64,000 nucleotides of DNA, taken from Parvibaculaceae bacterium PLY_AMNH_Bact1. Its GTDB lineage: Bacteria; Pseudomonadota; Alphaproteobacteria; Parvibaculales; Parvibaculaceae. The position numbers and the translations under genes are program-made. Positions 41,742 through 50,195 of the stretch are shown here, piece by piece. Within the stretch, counting starts at the first letter, position 1; each line of letters starts with the position of its first letter. The DNA lies in contig CP126168.1 of the NCBI GenBank assembly GCA_032881465.1, forward strand, positions 558,001 to 622,000, in the 5' to 3' direction. Under the pieces are notes generated by a model. It did no database searches. It saw only the letters and a list, made by a program, of their open reading frames with translations, and had not been told where the DNA came from.

Positions 41742-42469
41742 GCGTCCGCACACACATCGAGCCATCGGCGCATCACCCTACGCGCGAAATCTGCCTGCGC
41801 TTCGTGATAAGTGGCGATGTCAGCGTGCATTTGCTCGACATGGGGGGCCGGATCTTCTTTGAGCTCATCTGCATGCAGACCGGCCCAGTTCAGCAGGGTC
41901 GGCTGGTCTAGCTCCAGGTGAAACTGCAAGCCCCAATTCAAATTCCCAATGCTGAAAGCTTGAGCAGGGCAATCCGGTCTTGTGGACAGCGGAAGGGCAT
42001 CATCTGGAAGATCAAACGTATCCCCATGCCACTGCATCAGAGGAAGACCTGGAGTGCTCCCGGCTAGGAGCGCATCTTCCTCTGCGGCCGGCAGCCAGAT
42101 TTGCGGAAGGAAGCCCCACTCTGTGTGACCAAGCGGTTTCACCCGACCTCCATGGGCATCTGCCAGAAGCTGAGCACCGAAACAAACACCCATGACCGGC
42201 TTTTGGGCCGTGTCAAACGCGCGCATCAATTGTCGGGTCGGATGAATAAAGGGATGGTCGGCTTCGTCCAATATGCTCATCGCGCCGCCCAGCACGACGA
42301 GACCGTCAAAGCCATCCGGCGTGGTTGGCACTGCACCGGGCAGCTCCGGATCGTGGCTGATATTTTTGTAAGGCACGAGCACACTTGGCCGATGGCCCAG
42401 CGCTTCTGTCTCTTCCAGGAGAACGCCGGGGGGCGATCCCTCATCATTCATCAGGAAGAGAATACGCAT
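41726..42469 (-). CDS. Class I glutamine amidotransferase-like protein (GMP synthase-type)
   Basis: 247 residues. The triad of class I amidotransferases is present: Cys96 in PVMGVCFGAQLLADAHGG, and His184 and Glu186 in WGLQFHLELDQ. The order and the DGLVVLGGAMSILDEADHPF block match the YfeJ-like GATase group, free-standing proteins related to the GMP synthase glutaminase domain. It may hydrolyse glutamine or gamma-glutamyl compounds. No synthetase partner lies nearby. Codirectional with the carbonic anhydrase gene, 14 bases downstream of it, so likely cotranscribed. Confidence 0.86.
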   Translation of the reverse strand: MRILFLMNDEGSPPGVLLEETEALGHRPSVLVPYKNISHDPELPGAVPTTPDGFDGLVVLGGAMSILDEADHPFIHPTRQLMRAFDTAQKPVMGVCFGAQLLADAHGGRVKPLGHTEWGFLPQIWLPAAEEDALLAGSTPGLPLMQWHGDTFDLPDDALPLSTRPDCPAQAFSIGNLNWGLQFHLELDQPTLLNWAGLHADELKEDPAPHVEQMHADIATYHEAQADFARRVMRRWLDVCADAKTGR

Positions 42470-42482
42470 GACAACTCCTGCA

Positions 42483-43094
42483 TTAATCGCCAGGGCCGGT
42501 GCGAACCAGTAAGTCTTTTAGGATGCCGTTCTGGATACTGTAAACGATACCATGAACGGCAAGCTCTCTGCCTTGAGCCCACGCGTTCTTGATGATGGTC
42601 GTGTTGCAGACATTTGCAGTCTGTTCGATAACATTCAGCTCGCAGAGCCGGTTTTGTCGCTCGGTCTTGTCCGTGATGGCATCGAGCTCTTCTGCATGCA
42701 GCCGATGCACGTCGCGAATATGGTGCAGCCAATTGTCGATAAGGCCATGGTCCTTGTCTTCCATCGACGCGGCGACACCCCCACAGCCATAGTGGCCACA
42801 CACAATTATGTGGCGCACACCCAGCACTTCGACTGCGAATTGAATGACCGAGAGGCAGTTCAAGTCAGACGGCACGACCACATTGGCAATATTGCGATGG
42901 ACGAAGACCTCGCCGGGCGGCAGGCCTGTTATCTGGTTCGCTGGCACGCGACTGTCGGAACAGCCGATCCAGAGCAATTCGGGATGTTGCTGGTCTGCAA
43001 GGTTGGCGAAGAAGTCGGGGTCAACCTGTTTTACTTTGTCAGCCCAGGCTTTGTTCTGTTCAAACAGCCAACTGATGTCTGTGCTGCTACTCAT
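42483..43094 (-). CDS. Beta-class carbonic anhydrase
   Basis: 203 residues. The zinc ligands are Cys45 in LLWIGCSDSRVPANQ, His101 and Cys104 in VCGHYGCGG, with the Asp47-Arg49 dyad in CSDSR as in type I beta enzymes. It interconverts CO2 and bicarbonate in the cytoplasm, supplying carboxylases and pH balance. The N-terminus DISWLFEQNKAWADKVKQVD is the usual start. The gene lies 120 bases downstream from the minus-strand aminopeptidase end and just upstream of the amidotransferase. Confidence 0.94.
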   Translation of the reverse strand: MSSSTDISWLFEQNKAWADKVKQVDPDFFANLADQQHPELLWIGCSDSRVPANQITGLPPGEVFVHRNIANVVVPSDLNCLSVIQFAVEVLGVRHIIVCGHYGCGGVAASMEDKDHGLIDNWLHHIRDVHRLHAEELDAITDKTERQNRLCELNVIEQTANVCNTTIIKNAWAQGRELAVHGIVYSIQNGILKDLLVRTGPGD

Positions 43095-43213
43095 TGGAAG
43101 TCGTGCGCCCCCTTGTTCCGACCGTGTTCTCTATCGATGTCTATACAGTCATTGGGGCTGTTTCGGAAAGCCCCAGGCGGTAGGTATGGTACTTGAGCGT
43201 CGCAAAATGGGGC

Positions 43214-44194
43214 TTACAGTCCCCCGTAGCGGTCGGTGGCGCGGATCATGACATCAACAATTCCCGGTTCTGTCGCGGTATGGCCGGCATCGGGCACGAT
43301 GTTCAGTTTCCCGGTTTCCCAACCTTTGGCGAGGTCCCAGGCTGTAAACATAGGCGTCACCACGTCATAGCGGCCCTGGGCGATGACGCCTGGAATACCA
43401 TTGAGCTTGTGGGCGTTCTGGATCAACTGATCCTGCGGCTCGAAAAATCCTTTGTTTACAAAGTAGTGGCACTCGATCCGCGCAAACGCCAAGGCGAAAT
43501 GGGGATCATCAAAGCGCGCCGCGCGCTCAGGATCTTCCAAAAGGGAAAGCGTTGTTCCTTCCCAGACCGACCAGGCTCGGGCGCAGGCGAGCTTGACCTC
43601 TTCATCCTTGCCGGTAAGGCGCTTGTAATAGGCGGCCATCAGGTCGCCACGCTCGGCTTCCGGGATGGGAGCAATGAACTTTTCCCAAGCGTCGGGATAG
43701 AGGGCGTCGGTTCCCTCTTGGTAAAACCAGTGAAGCTCTCTGGGGCGCAGCGTGAAAATGCCCCGCATGACAAGTTCGCTGACCCGGGTCGGGTGCGTCT
43801 CCGCATAGGCAAGGGCGAGACATGATCCCCAGGACCCCCCGCAGACCTGCCATGTCTCAATCCCTAGATGTTCGCGAAGACGCTCAATGTCAGCGACCAG
43901 GTCCCAGGTCGTGTTGCCTTCGAGCTCGGCGTGGGGGCTTGAGCGGCCACAACCGCGTTGGTCGAACAAAATGATTCGGTACGCGTCAGGGTTGTGGGTG
44001 CGCCGCATTGTCGGGTTGCATCCGCCGCCCGGACCACCGTGCAGGATGACGACCGGTTTGCCATCCGGGTTGCCACACTCTTCATAGAACAGCGTATGGA
44101 CGGGCGATACGGCGAGCATGCCGGACGTGTAGGGGGCGATTTCAGGATAAAGAGGGCGCCGTTCAGCACCGGTGACCGGGTCAGTGAGAGGCAT
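43214..44194 (-). CDS. pip: Prolyl aminopeptidase (proline iminopeptidase)
   Basis: 326 residues from ATG 44194; the upstream in-frame start at 44305 adds residues with no family match. Alpha/beta hydrolase (family S33): HGGPGGGCNPTMRRTHNPDA (oxyanion block), DQRGCGRSSPHAELEGNTTW, nucleophile elbow CGGSWGSCLALAYAETHPTR, the Asp in GRYDVVTPMFTAWDLA and the His in VPDAGHTATEPGI. It removes N-terminal proline from peptides in the cytoplasm. The ATG is preceded by AAGGATAC at weak ribosome-binding spacing. The 362-base gap between this gene and nrdA holds the nrdA control region. Confidence 0.93.
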   Translation of the reverse strand: MPLTDPVTGAERRPLYPEIAPYTSGMLAVSPVHTLFYEECGNPDGKPVVILHGGPGGGCNPTMRRTHNPDAYRIILFDQRGCGRSSPHAELEGNTTWDLVADIERLREHLGIETWQVCGGSWGSCLALAYAETHPTRVSELVMRGIFTLRPRELHWFYQEGTDALYPDAWEKFIAPIPEAERGDLMAAYYKRLTGKDEEVKLACARAWSVWEGTTLSLLEDPERAARFDDPHFALAFARIECHYFVNKGFFEPQDQLIQNAHKLNGIPGVIAQGRYDVVTPMFTAWDLAKGWETGKLNIVPDAGHTATEPGIVDVMIRATDRYGGL

Positions 44195-44323
44195 TTTGAA
44201 CGAGTATCCTTTGCGCGATGAGGGGCATCCACAATGGGCACCCTGGAAACTTTGTGCACCAAAAAACACACAGTGAAAACAGTGCGTTAACCTTTCATTA
44301 ACCAAAAAAATTCGAAACCGTGA

Positions 44324-44370
44324 ACACTACCTGTTGACGCGCGGTTCGCAGCGGATACTATATCTGGACG
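44324..44370 (+). promoter_or_regulatory. Probable pair of NrdR boxes over the nrdA promoter
   Basis: ACACTACCTGTTGACG (44324-44339) and ATACTATATCTGGACG (44355-44370) each fit about 10 of 16 positions of the NrdR box I recall (acaCwAtATaTwGtgt). They are 31 bases apart, the three-turn spacing typical of paired boxes. TTGACG (44334-44339) and ACTATA (44357-44362), 17 bases apart, form a plausible promoter inside the pair. The start of nrdA lies 187 bases downstream. Other parts of the 44195-44556 gap show nothing except GTTAACC-type AT-rich repeats near 44286-44302. Confidence 0.5.
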
Positions 44371-44556
44371 CGCTGCCCACCGCTGGGGCGACCTTCAAGG
44401 CGCAGCGTAATCACAGGATTGAATGCGTTCTGCTCATGTAAAAAGAGCAGCGAGGATTGTGCACATGGGTGCGCGAGCCAGGGACTTTGTGTCTCGAATG
44501 TGGGGTTTTGAATCTGTTTTCGGCGGCGGGAACAGGTCAAGTTGGGGGCAGAATAC

Positions 44557-46611
44557 ATGTTCAATGATACGTCCAAATCGGTCGATCTTTCTGGGGTCGA
44601 GGCCACCGTTTCGGCGATTATTACAGGTGAACGTCAAGCTGTTCGCCGGGTGAAAGGCGCGGACACCGCGGAACCGGAAATGCCATTCGAAGCTGCAGAT
44701 CAGACGGTCCAATATGAAGGCCGTCCATCGGTGAAAGTTGATCGCTCCCGCGATGCACTGCTGACTGAGTTCGGCAAAGCGACTCTGACCGACCGCTATC
44801 TGATGCCGGGTGAAAGCTTCCAGGACCTGTTTGCCCGTGTTGCAAGCTACTACGCCGACAAAGACGATCCGGACCACGCTCAGCGTCTCTATGACTACAT
44901 CTCAAAGCTTTGGTTCATGCCAGCGACCCCCGTTCTCTCGAACGGCGGCACGGAGCGCGGCCTGCCCATTTCCTGCTTCCTGAACGAAGCCAATGACACG
45001 CTGGAAGGGATTGTTGGCCTCTGGAACGAAAATGTCTGGCTCGCAGCTAAGGGCGGCGGCATCGGCTCTTATTGGGGCAACCTTCGCTCCATCGGCGAAA
45101 AAGTCGGCGGCAATGGCAAAACAAGCGGCATCGTGCCTTTCATCCGTGTGATGGATAGCCTGACGCTCGCGATCAGCCAGGGCTCCCTGCGACGTGGCTC
45201 GGCTGCCTGCTACCTGCCGATTGACCACCCGGAAGTCGAAGAGTTCATTGAGATCCGCCGTCCAACAGGTGGCGATCCGAACCGCAAGGCGCTCAACCTC
45301 CACCACGGCATTCTGATTTCTGACGCGTTCATGCGCGCAGTGGAGAATGATGAGGACTGGGCGCTTCTCTCGCCAAAAGACAAGTCGGTTCAGAAGACAG
45401 TCTCTGCCCGCTCGCTCTGGATCCGCATGCTCACTGCTCGGATTGAAACCGGCGAGCCCTACATGATCTTCAAGGACACGGTGAACAATGCGCGCCCTGA
45501 GCAGCAAAAGCTTGCGGGCCTTGAGGTAAAGACTTCAAACCTCTGCGCTGAAATCACCCTGCCCACCGGCATTGACCATCATGGCAAGGCTCGGACCGCG
45601 GTCTGCTGCCTCTCCTCCTTGAATGTTGAAAAGTTCCAGGAGTGGGAAAGCCACCCGCAATTCATCGAAGATGTGATGCGCTTCCTCGACAATGTCATTC
45701 AGGACTTTATCGACCGCGCACCGGACGAAATGGCGCAAGCCAAATATTCCGCCATGCGCGAGCGTTCTGTCGGCCTTGGCGTCATGGGCTTCCACTCCTT
45801 CATGCAGGCCAACATGATCCCGTTTGAGGGCGTGATGGCGAAGGTCTGGAACAAGAAGATCTTCAAGCATATTGATGATCAGGCCGATGCAGCCTCAAAG
45901 AAGCTGGCTGAAGAGCGCGGCGCCTGCCCGGATGCCGCGGACTACGGCATCATGGAACGCTTCTCCAACAAGTCTGCCGTGGCACCAACCGCATCCATCT
46001 CCATCATCTGTGGTGGCACAAGTGCGGGCATTGAGCCCATCGCGGCAAACAGCTTCACGCACAAAACGCTTTCGGGCTCCCACAATGTGCGCAACCGACA
46101 CCTCACCAAATTGCTGGAAGAAAAAGGCCGCAATGATGATGAGACATGGTCGTCCATCGTCACCAATGGCGGCTCTATCGCCCATCTCGATTTTCTGGAT
46201 GATCTGGAGAAAGACGTCTTCAAGACCGCCTTTGAAATCGATCAGCGCTGGGTCATTGAGCATGCAGGTGACCGCGCGCCGATGATTGATCAGGCGCAAA
46301 GCGTGAACCTCTTCGTGCCCGCCAATGTGAACAAGCGCGAGCTGCACCAGCTCCACTTCCAGGCCTGGAAGCAGGGCGTGAAATCGCTTTACTATTGCCG
46401 TTCTCTCTCGATCCAGCGGGCCGAAAGCGATAGCTCGCATCTTGCCAAGGAAGCCGCGAACGCAGCAGAGAAGGCAAGTGGCGCAGCGGACATTCCGCTG
46501 AAGACGCTCACGGAAGTTGCTGTGGAAACACGTCTGACCCAGAACGAGCAGCCTGCGAAGGTGAATCCGGCAGAGATGAACGATTATGACGAGTGTCTCG
46601 CCTGCCAGTAA
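44557..46611 (+). CDS. nrdA: Ribonucleoside-diphosphate reductase class Ia, alpha subunit
   Basis: 684 residues from ATG 44557 (GGGGG eight to twelve bases upstream); a TTG 15 bases earlier is not needed. Catalytic residues are visible: Cys140 (LPISCFL) and Cys351 (VCCLSSLNV) as the redox pair, Cys330 and Glu332 (SNLCAEITLP) at the active site, Tyr612-Tyr613 (SLYYCRS) on the radical path, and the C-terminal CLACQ pair that recharges the enzyme. The N-terminus has no obvious ATP-cone, so allosteric activity regulation may be reduced. It reduces NDPs to dNDPs with NrdB, encoded 151 bases downstream. Expression is probably under NrdR control. Confidence 0.96.
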   Translation: MFNDTSKSVDLSGVEATVSAIITGERQAVRRVKGADTAEPEMPFEAADQTVQYEGRPSVKVDRSRDALLTEFGKATLTDRYLMPGESFQDLFARVASYYADKDDPDHAQRLYDYISKLWFMPATPVLSNGGTERGLPISCFLNEANDTLEGIVGLWNENVWLAAKGGGIGSYWGNLRSIGEKVGGNGKTSGIVPFIRVMDSLTLAISQGSLRRGSAACYLPIDHPEVEEFIEIRRPTGGDPNRKALNLHHGILISDAFMRAVENDEDWALLSPKDKSVQKTVSARSLWIRMLTARIETGEPYMIFKDTVNNARPEQQKLAGLEVKTSNLCAEITLPTGIDHHGKARTAVCCLSSLNVEKFQEWESHPQFIEDVMRFLDNVIQDFIDRAPDEMAQAKYSAMRERSVGLGVMGFHSFMQANMIPFEGVMAKVWNKKIFKHIDDQADAASKKLAEERGACPDAADYGIMERFSNKSAVAPTASISIICGGTSAGIEPIAANSFTHKTLSGSHNVRNRHLTKLLEEKGRNDDETWSSIVTNGGSIAHLDFLDDLEKDVFKTAFEIDQRWVIEHAGDRAPMIDQAQSVNLFVPANVNKRELHQLHFQAWKQGVKSLYYCRSLSIQRAESDSSHLAKEAANAAEKASGAADIPLKTLTEVAVETRLTQNEQPAKVNPAEMNDYDECLACQ

Positions 46612-46630
46612 GACTGGCCTCTAAACAACA

Positions 46631-46736
46631 CCTCACCCTTCGAGACATCGCTTCGCGATCCTCAGGGTGAGGTTTTTTATCCAGCCCTCATCCTGAGGAG
46701 GGCCAAGGGCCCGTCTCGAAGGATGGCGCCAAAGAA
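46631..46736. repeat. Inverted pair of palindromic repeats between nrdA and nrdB
   Basis: The first copy, CCTCACCCTTCGAGAC (from 46631) to CCTCAGGGTGAGG (ends 46672), folds into CCTCACCCT/AGGGTGAGG and is followed by TTTTTTAT. The second copy, CCTCATCCTGAGG (46686-46698) to GTCTCGAAGGATGG (ends 46736), is the reverse complement of the same unit. The cores CTCATCCTGAGGAG and GTCTCGAAGGATG are, from memory, widespread intergenic elements in Rhizobiales. The first stem and T run look like a terminator inside the operon; the two copies could also pair with each other and suppress it. Confidence 0.7.
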
Positions 46737-46762
46737 CAACGAGAAGCCAGAAAGCGGAAACC

Positions 46763-47722
46763 ATGTCCCTTCTTGAAGAACGCGCAACCTACAAGCCCTT
46801 CCGCTACCCCTGGGCCTATGACGCCTGGTTGACCCAGCAGCGCATTCACTGGCTGCCGGAAGAAGTGCCGCTGGCTGACGATGTGAAGGACTGGGCGAAG
46901 GTCCTGACCGAGGGCGACCGCAATCTCTTGACGCAAATTTTCCGCTTCTTCGTGCAGGCCGATGTGGAAGTAAACAATTGCTACATGAAGCACTATTCCC
47001 GTGTCTTCATGCCCACAGAAGTGCAGATGATGCTGGCGGCCTTCTCCAATATTGAGACGGTCCACATCTCCGCCTATTCCCACCTGCTCGACACCATCGG
47101 CATGCCCGAGACGGAGTATGAAGCCTTCCTCAAATATGGGGAGATGAAGGACAAGTACGACTATATGCAGGAATGGGGTGTGGAGACGAAGGCAGACATT
47201 GCCAAGACGCTTGCCGTCTTTGGCGCCTTCACCGAAGGCGTGCAGCTCTTTGCCAGTTTTGCCATCTTGCTCAACTTCCCGCGCTTTAATAAGATGAAGG
47301 GCATGGGCCAGATCATCACCTGGTCCGCGCGCGACGAGTCGCTTCACACAGAAAGTGCCATCAAGCTCTTCCGCACCTTCATTGAGGAAAACCCGGAGCT
47401 CTGGAATGAAGAGCTGCAGAAGGACATCTACAAGGCGTGCGAGACCATCATCACCCACGAGGATGCGTTTATCGATCTCGCTTTTGAAATGGGCTCGGTC
47501 GAAGGCCTCTCAGCAGAAGAAGTGAAAAGCTACATCCGCTGGATCGCCAATCGTAGGCTGACACAGCTCGGACTTCTCCCCATCTACCGGGTCGACAAGA
47601 ACCCGCTGCCCTGGATGGACGAAATGCTGAACGGCATTGAGCACGCAAACTTCTTTGAAAACCGCGCGACGGAATATTCCAAAGCCTCCACGGAAGGCAC
47701 CTGGGAAGAAGCGTTCGATTGA
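46763..47722 (+). CDS. nrdB: Ribonucleoside-diphosphate reductase class Ia, beta subunit
   Basis: 319 residues. Di-iron and radical residues: Asp67 (FFVQADVEV), Glu98, His101 and Tyr105 (NIETVHISAYSHLLD, with the Glu-x2-His-x3-Tyr spacing of E. coli 115/118/122), Glu158 (FTEGVQLF) and Glu192, His195 (ARDESLHTE). The tyrosyl radical generated by the di-iron centre drives NrdA. The C-terminal tail (STEGTWEEAFD) is the acidic peptide that docks to NrdA. It follows nrdA across the repeat pair. Just after it begins the convergent RloC-like gene, 27 bases from its stop. Confidence 0.96.
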   Translation: MSLLEERATYKPFRYPWAYDAWLTQQRIHWLPEEVPLADDVKDWAKVLTEGDRNLLTQIFRFFVQADVEVNNCYMKHYSRVFMPTEVQMMLAAFSNIETVHISAYSHLLDTIGMPETEYEAFLKYGEMKDKYDYMQEWGVETKADIAKTLAVFGAFTEGVQLFASFAILLNFPRFNKMKGMGQIITWSARDESLHTESAIKLFRTFIEENPELWNEELQKDIYKACETIITHEDAFIDLAFEMGSVEGLSAEEVKSYIRWIANRRLTQLGLLPIYRVDKNPLPWMDEMLNGIEHANFFENRATEYSKASTEGTWEEAFD

Positions 47723-47749
47723 GGGGTAGAGGCTACGGTCATTTTTTCA

Positions 47750-50041
47750 CTATTTGTTTAACCTTGCATAGTGATCCGGATCAAGTTTCTCAATAAGCAA
47801 CATCAATGCGACGGCGGAACGCTCAATTTCTTCTATCGTAGGCGTCGACCACTCTATCAGTCGGCTTAAGTCGTCAGAATGAGACTCAAGATGGACCAAT
47901 CGTGTTAGCGCGGACAACTCGGCGTTACTCAAGCCACTACCGGTGACAATTTCATGGGACATTTTGTCGGTGAAGTTCATTTTGGGGAGCTTAAACTCAA
48001 GGAAGAGTTCCAACACTTTTCTCATCGCATTTGGCAGAAGATAGAGAAACTGGAAATCGTGGCGAGGGTCGGAATCTAGATATTCGAGGACAATCGATAC
48101 TAGATACAAGTATTCGGAATCAGCAGAGCGAAGGAGCTTAGGAAGCTTCCGCAACCGGGACCTTCGATGGCCTGTTGTCGGGTCCTGCAGGGTCTCAATG
48201 AAGAAAAATCCGGCTTCAGGAGGTTGTCTTTTGTACTTTGGCCTTAGCCACTTTTTGACTTCGTTCATGAAATGCAGATGGTGGGTGAGAATGAAGACTT
48301 GCGACGCAGTTTCTGTATTCGCCTGAATCAAGCTTAGCGCATGACCAACAGAGCGAGTGTCCAAACTCGATACTGGATCGTCTAGCACAATGATCGAGTC
48401 AGAAATTTTTCTGTCTTGTTCCCTGAGTTTTACGAGAAAATAGCATAGCGCGAACGCCGTTTTTTCTCCCTCGCTTGGTGGTTGGGTGAGCGGCATTCCA
48501 GCGCGGATAATTTGATACCCAAGCTCGGCCGTTCTCAGTTCAAGTTGATTGTGGCCCAGGTATGCAGCCACGAGGGGGTTGATCGCCTCTGCTGCTGCCC
48601 CATGATTTCGCAACTTGGCTCTCAGACTTTCGACAGCTTCGGCAGACCTAACGTATAGCGTTTCCCTTCGTTCCAGCTCAGCGTCAGCCGCTGCCGCCGC
48701 GTCAGACAGTTGTGTGTATTCAGTGCGTTCACGTATTAGCAAGTGCCCCTTTACATCATCGGCTGCCAATTTCTTTGTCGTGCTAAACTTGTCAGCTTGT
48801 TCGTTGTGGTTTTCGATAAGGACATTGATGAGGGCTATCTGTTTGTCAGTTTCTTCTAGAAGCTGCGTGATTGCACTCCGCTCTTTATCGCTAAATGCGA
48901 CTAGTGCCCGATGTGGGGATGTTCTCTTTTCTCCCAACCGGCTGAGCGTTAGGTCCAAATACCCTTTAAGGTCATCAATGTTGGCTTCTAGGTGTGAGCT
49001 TTGCGTTTGAAACACTGCTTGTAGATCGGCGCTCAATTCTGCTGGTGATGGTACAGACAGTTGTAAGCGCTCCATGCTGCTACGCGCTGCAGCTGTGTTC
49101 TCGTCTGCCGTTTGCAAACAAGTTTCCTGTCTTTCAAGCCGCTCATCTATCGATGCCTCGAGTGAAGCGAGACGAGTTTGGGTCAGTTCGCTCCCACAAA
49201 AGAGGCAAGTGTTGAGATGTTTATCAGTGTGATATTTGAAACCTTGCTCTATCCACGGAACCATCAACATGTGTTCCGCCACGTCCTTCAGTGTCGATAC
49301 CGCGAGCGAAAATTTGCAGATTTCTGATGCGTTAGAGAACACTTCTTCTAGATTTTTGTGTTCAAGCATCACCTTTTTCAGTGTTGCCTGTTGTTCTACT
49401 TGGTTAGCAATCTTCTTCTTTGCCAAATAGGTCTCGCTGCTTAGCTCCGTGGTGCCCGAAAGCCCGCTGGCATAGTCAGTAGCGACATTGGTCCCCGTGT
49501 ATGAACGACCCAAGTTTAGTGCCTCGGCGACCTGTCGTCCGACATTACGTTTGAAAAGCGTGAGTTTTTCTTGAGTTTGTTTTTGCTGTTCAGCTGCAGC
49601 TTCCTTTCTGGTCCTCGCTACCTCTCTGTACTGTTCAACTCTCTCGACTGTTAAGGACAGACTTGTCGACTGAGCTCCAAAGAAAACAACTGGAGAGGCG
49701 TCGCCCATCTTCCAGCGAAAGTTGGCTTCAACGAAGTCATCGTTGAACACCGAGATTTTCTCCGATACCGACGCATTTTCGGTGCTGGAGCCCAGTATTG
49801 ATGAATCTGTTAGCTCCATTTGAAAGGAACCACCATCGGGCAGGTCTGCGTCCTTGTCTGAGCTTAGACATCTGAAAATCCGGGATAACGTCGATTTGCC
49901 GGTCCCGTTGAAGCCATAGATGAGATTGAATCTCAGAAAGTCTGGCGTGGCGTCATCGGGAACATAATCGGAAAAAACACCAGGAATTTGAGCTCTTTTT
50001 AGGTTTTTGAACAGTGGTTGGTCTGCCATGAGCGAGCACAT
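47750..50041 (-). CDS. RloC/PrrC-type AAA_13 ATPase, possible tRNA anticodon nuclease
   Basis: 763 residues. The N-terminus has Walker A at 43-51 (GFNGTGKST), a long coiled coil (about 135-500) interrupted by CLFC (Cys279 and Cys282), the zinc-hook motif of RloC proteins, then ABC signature PPSEGEKTAFALCYFL near 520, Walker B IIVLDDPVSSLD near 550 and His-switch LTHHLHFMNE. The C-terminal 150 residues end the ATPase head and continue in LPNAMRKVLELFLEF, with Arg674-x3-Glu678 resembling the Arg-x3-Glu of PrrC/RloC anticodon nucleases; His721 (ESHSDD) may be the third residue. Start could be 50029. Base use is more AT-rich than neighbours, suggesting transfer. No prr/hsd genes adjoin. Confidence 0.75.
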   Translation of the reverse strand: MCSLMADQPLFKNLKRAQIPGVFSDYVPDDATPDFLRFNLIYGFNGTGKSTLSRIFRCLSSDKDADLPDGGSFQMELTDSSILGSSTENASVSEKISVFNDDFVEANFRWKMGDASPVVFFGAQSTSLSLTVERVEQYREVARTRKEAAAEQQKQTQEKLTLFKRNVGRQVAEALNLGRSYTGTNVATDYASGLSGTTELSSETYLAKKKIANQVEQQATLKKVMLEHKNLEEVFSNASEICKFSLAVSTLKDVAEHMLMVPWIEQGFKYHTDKHLNTCLFCGSELTQTRLASLEASIDERLERQETCLQTADENTAAARSSMERLQLSVPSPAELSADLQAVFQTQSSHLEANIDDLKGYLDLTLSRLGEKRTSPHRALVAFSDKERSAITQLLEETDKQIALINVLIENHNEQADKFSTTKKLAADDVKGHLLIRERTEYTQLSDAAAAADAELERRETLYVRSAEAVESLRAKLRNHGAAAEAINPLVAAYLGHNQLELRTAELGYQIIRAGMPLTQPPSEGEKTAFALCYFLVKLREQDRKISDSIIVLDDPVSSLDTRSVGHALSLIQANTETASQVFILTHHLHFMNEVKKWLRPKYKRQPPEAGFFFIETLQDPTTGHRRSRLRKLPKLLRSADSEYLYLVSIVLEYLDSDPRHDFQFLYLLPNAMRKVLELFLEFKLPKMNFTDKMSHEIVTGSGLSNAELSALTRLVHLESHSDDLSRLIEWSTPTIEEIERSAVALMLLIEKLDPDHYARLNK

Positions 50042-50046
50042 CGTTT

Positions 50047-50073
50047 CTGTAAAACACTAGTCGTGTTTTACAG
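50047..50073. promoter_or_regulatory. Perfect inverted repeat in front of the RloC-like gene
   Basis: CTGTAAAACAC (50047-50057) and GTGTTTTACAG (50063-50073) are 11-base perfect arms around TAGTC, ending five bases upstream of the first ATG of the minus-strand gene. TATACT on the minus strand (50077-50072) abuts it as a -10 candidate. It could be an operator or a stem-loop in the mRNA that hides the start. Confidence 0.65.
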
Positions 50074-50195
50074 TATATTTACTCAGCTCTGAAACCAGCG
50101 TTCGTTACCGGGAATGGGATCACAGACATAATCAAAGATTCACACGCGTTGCGGTGTGTTATTGCTCTTCCCGCGAAGTGGCAGGCTGCTCCCGA

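Noticed and set aside
42552-43196. 214-residue plus-strand frame opposite the carbonic anhydrase
   Set aside because: Antisense to a gene with complete zinc ligands; no family match.
45895-46440. 181-residue minus-strand frame inside nrdA
   Set aside because: Antisense shadow of the conserved NrdA gene.
46631-46736. Transposable element or MITE between nrdA and nrdB
   Set aside because: No target-site duplication or transposase is seen; the units match a REP-like intergenic element better.
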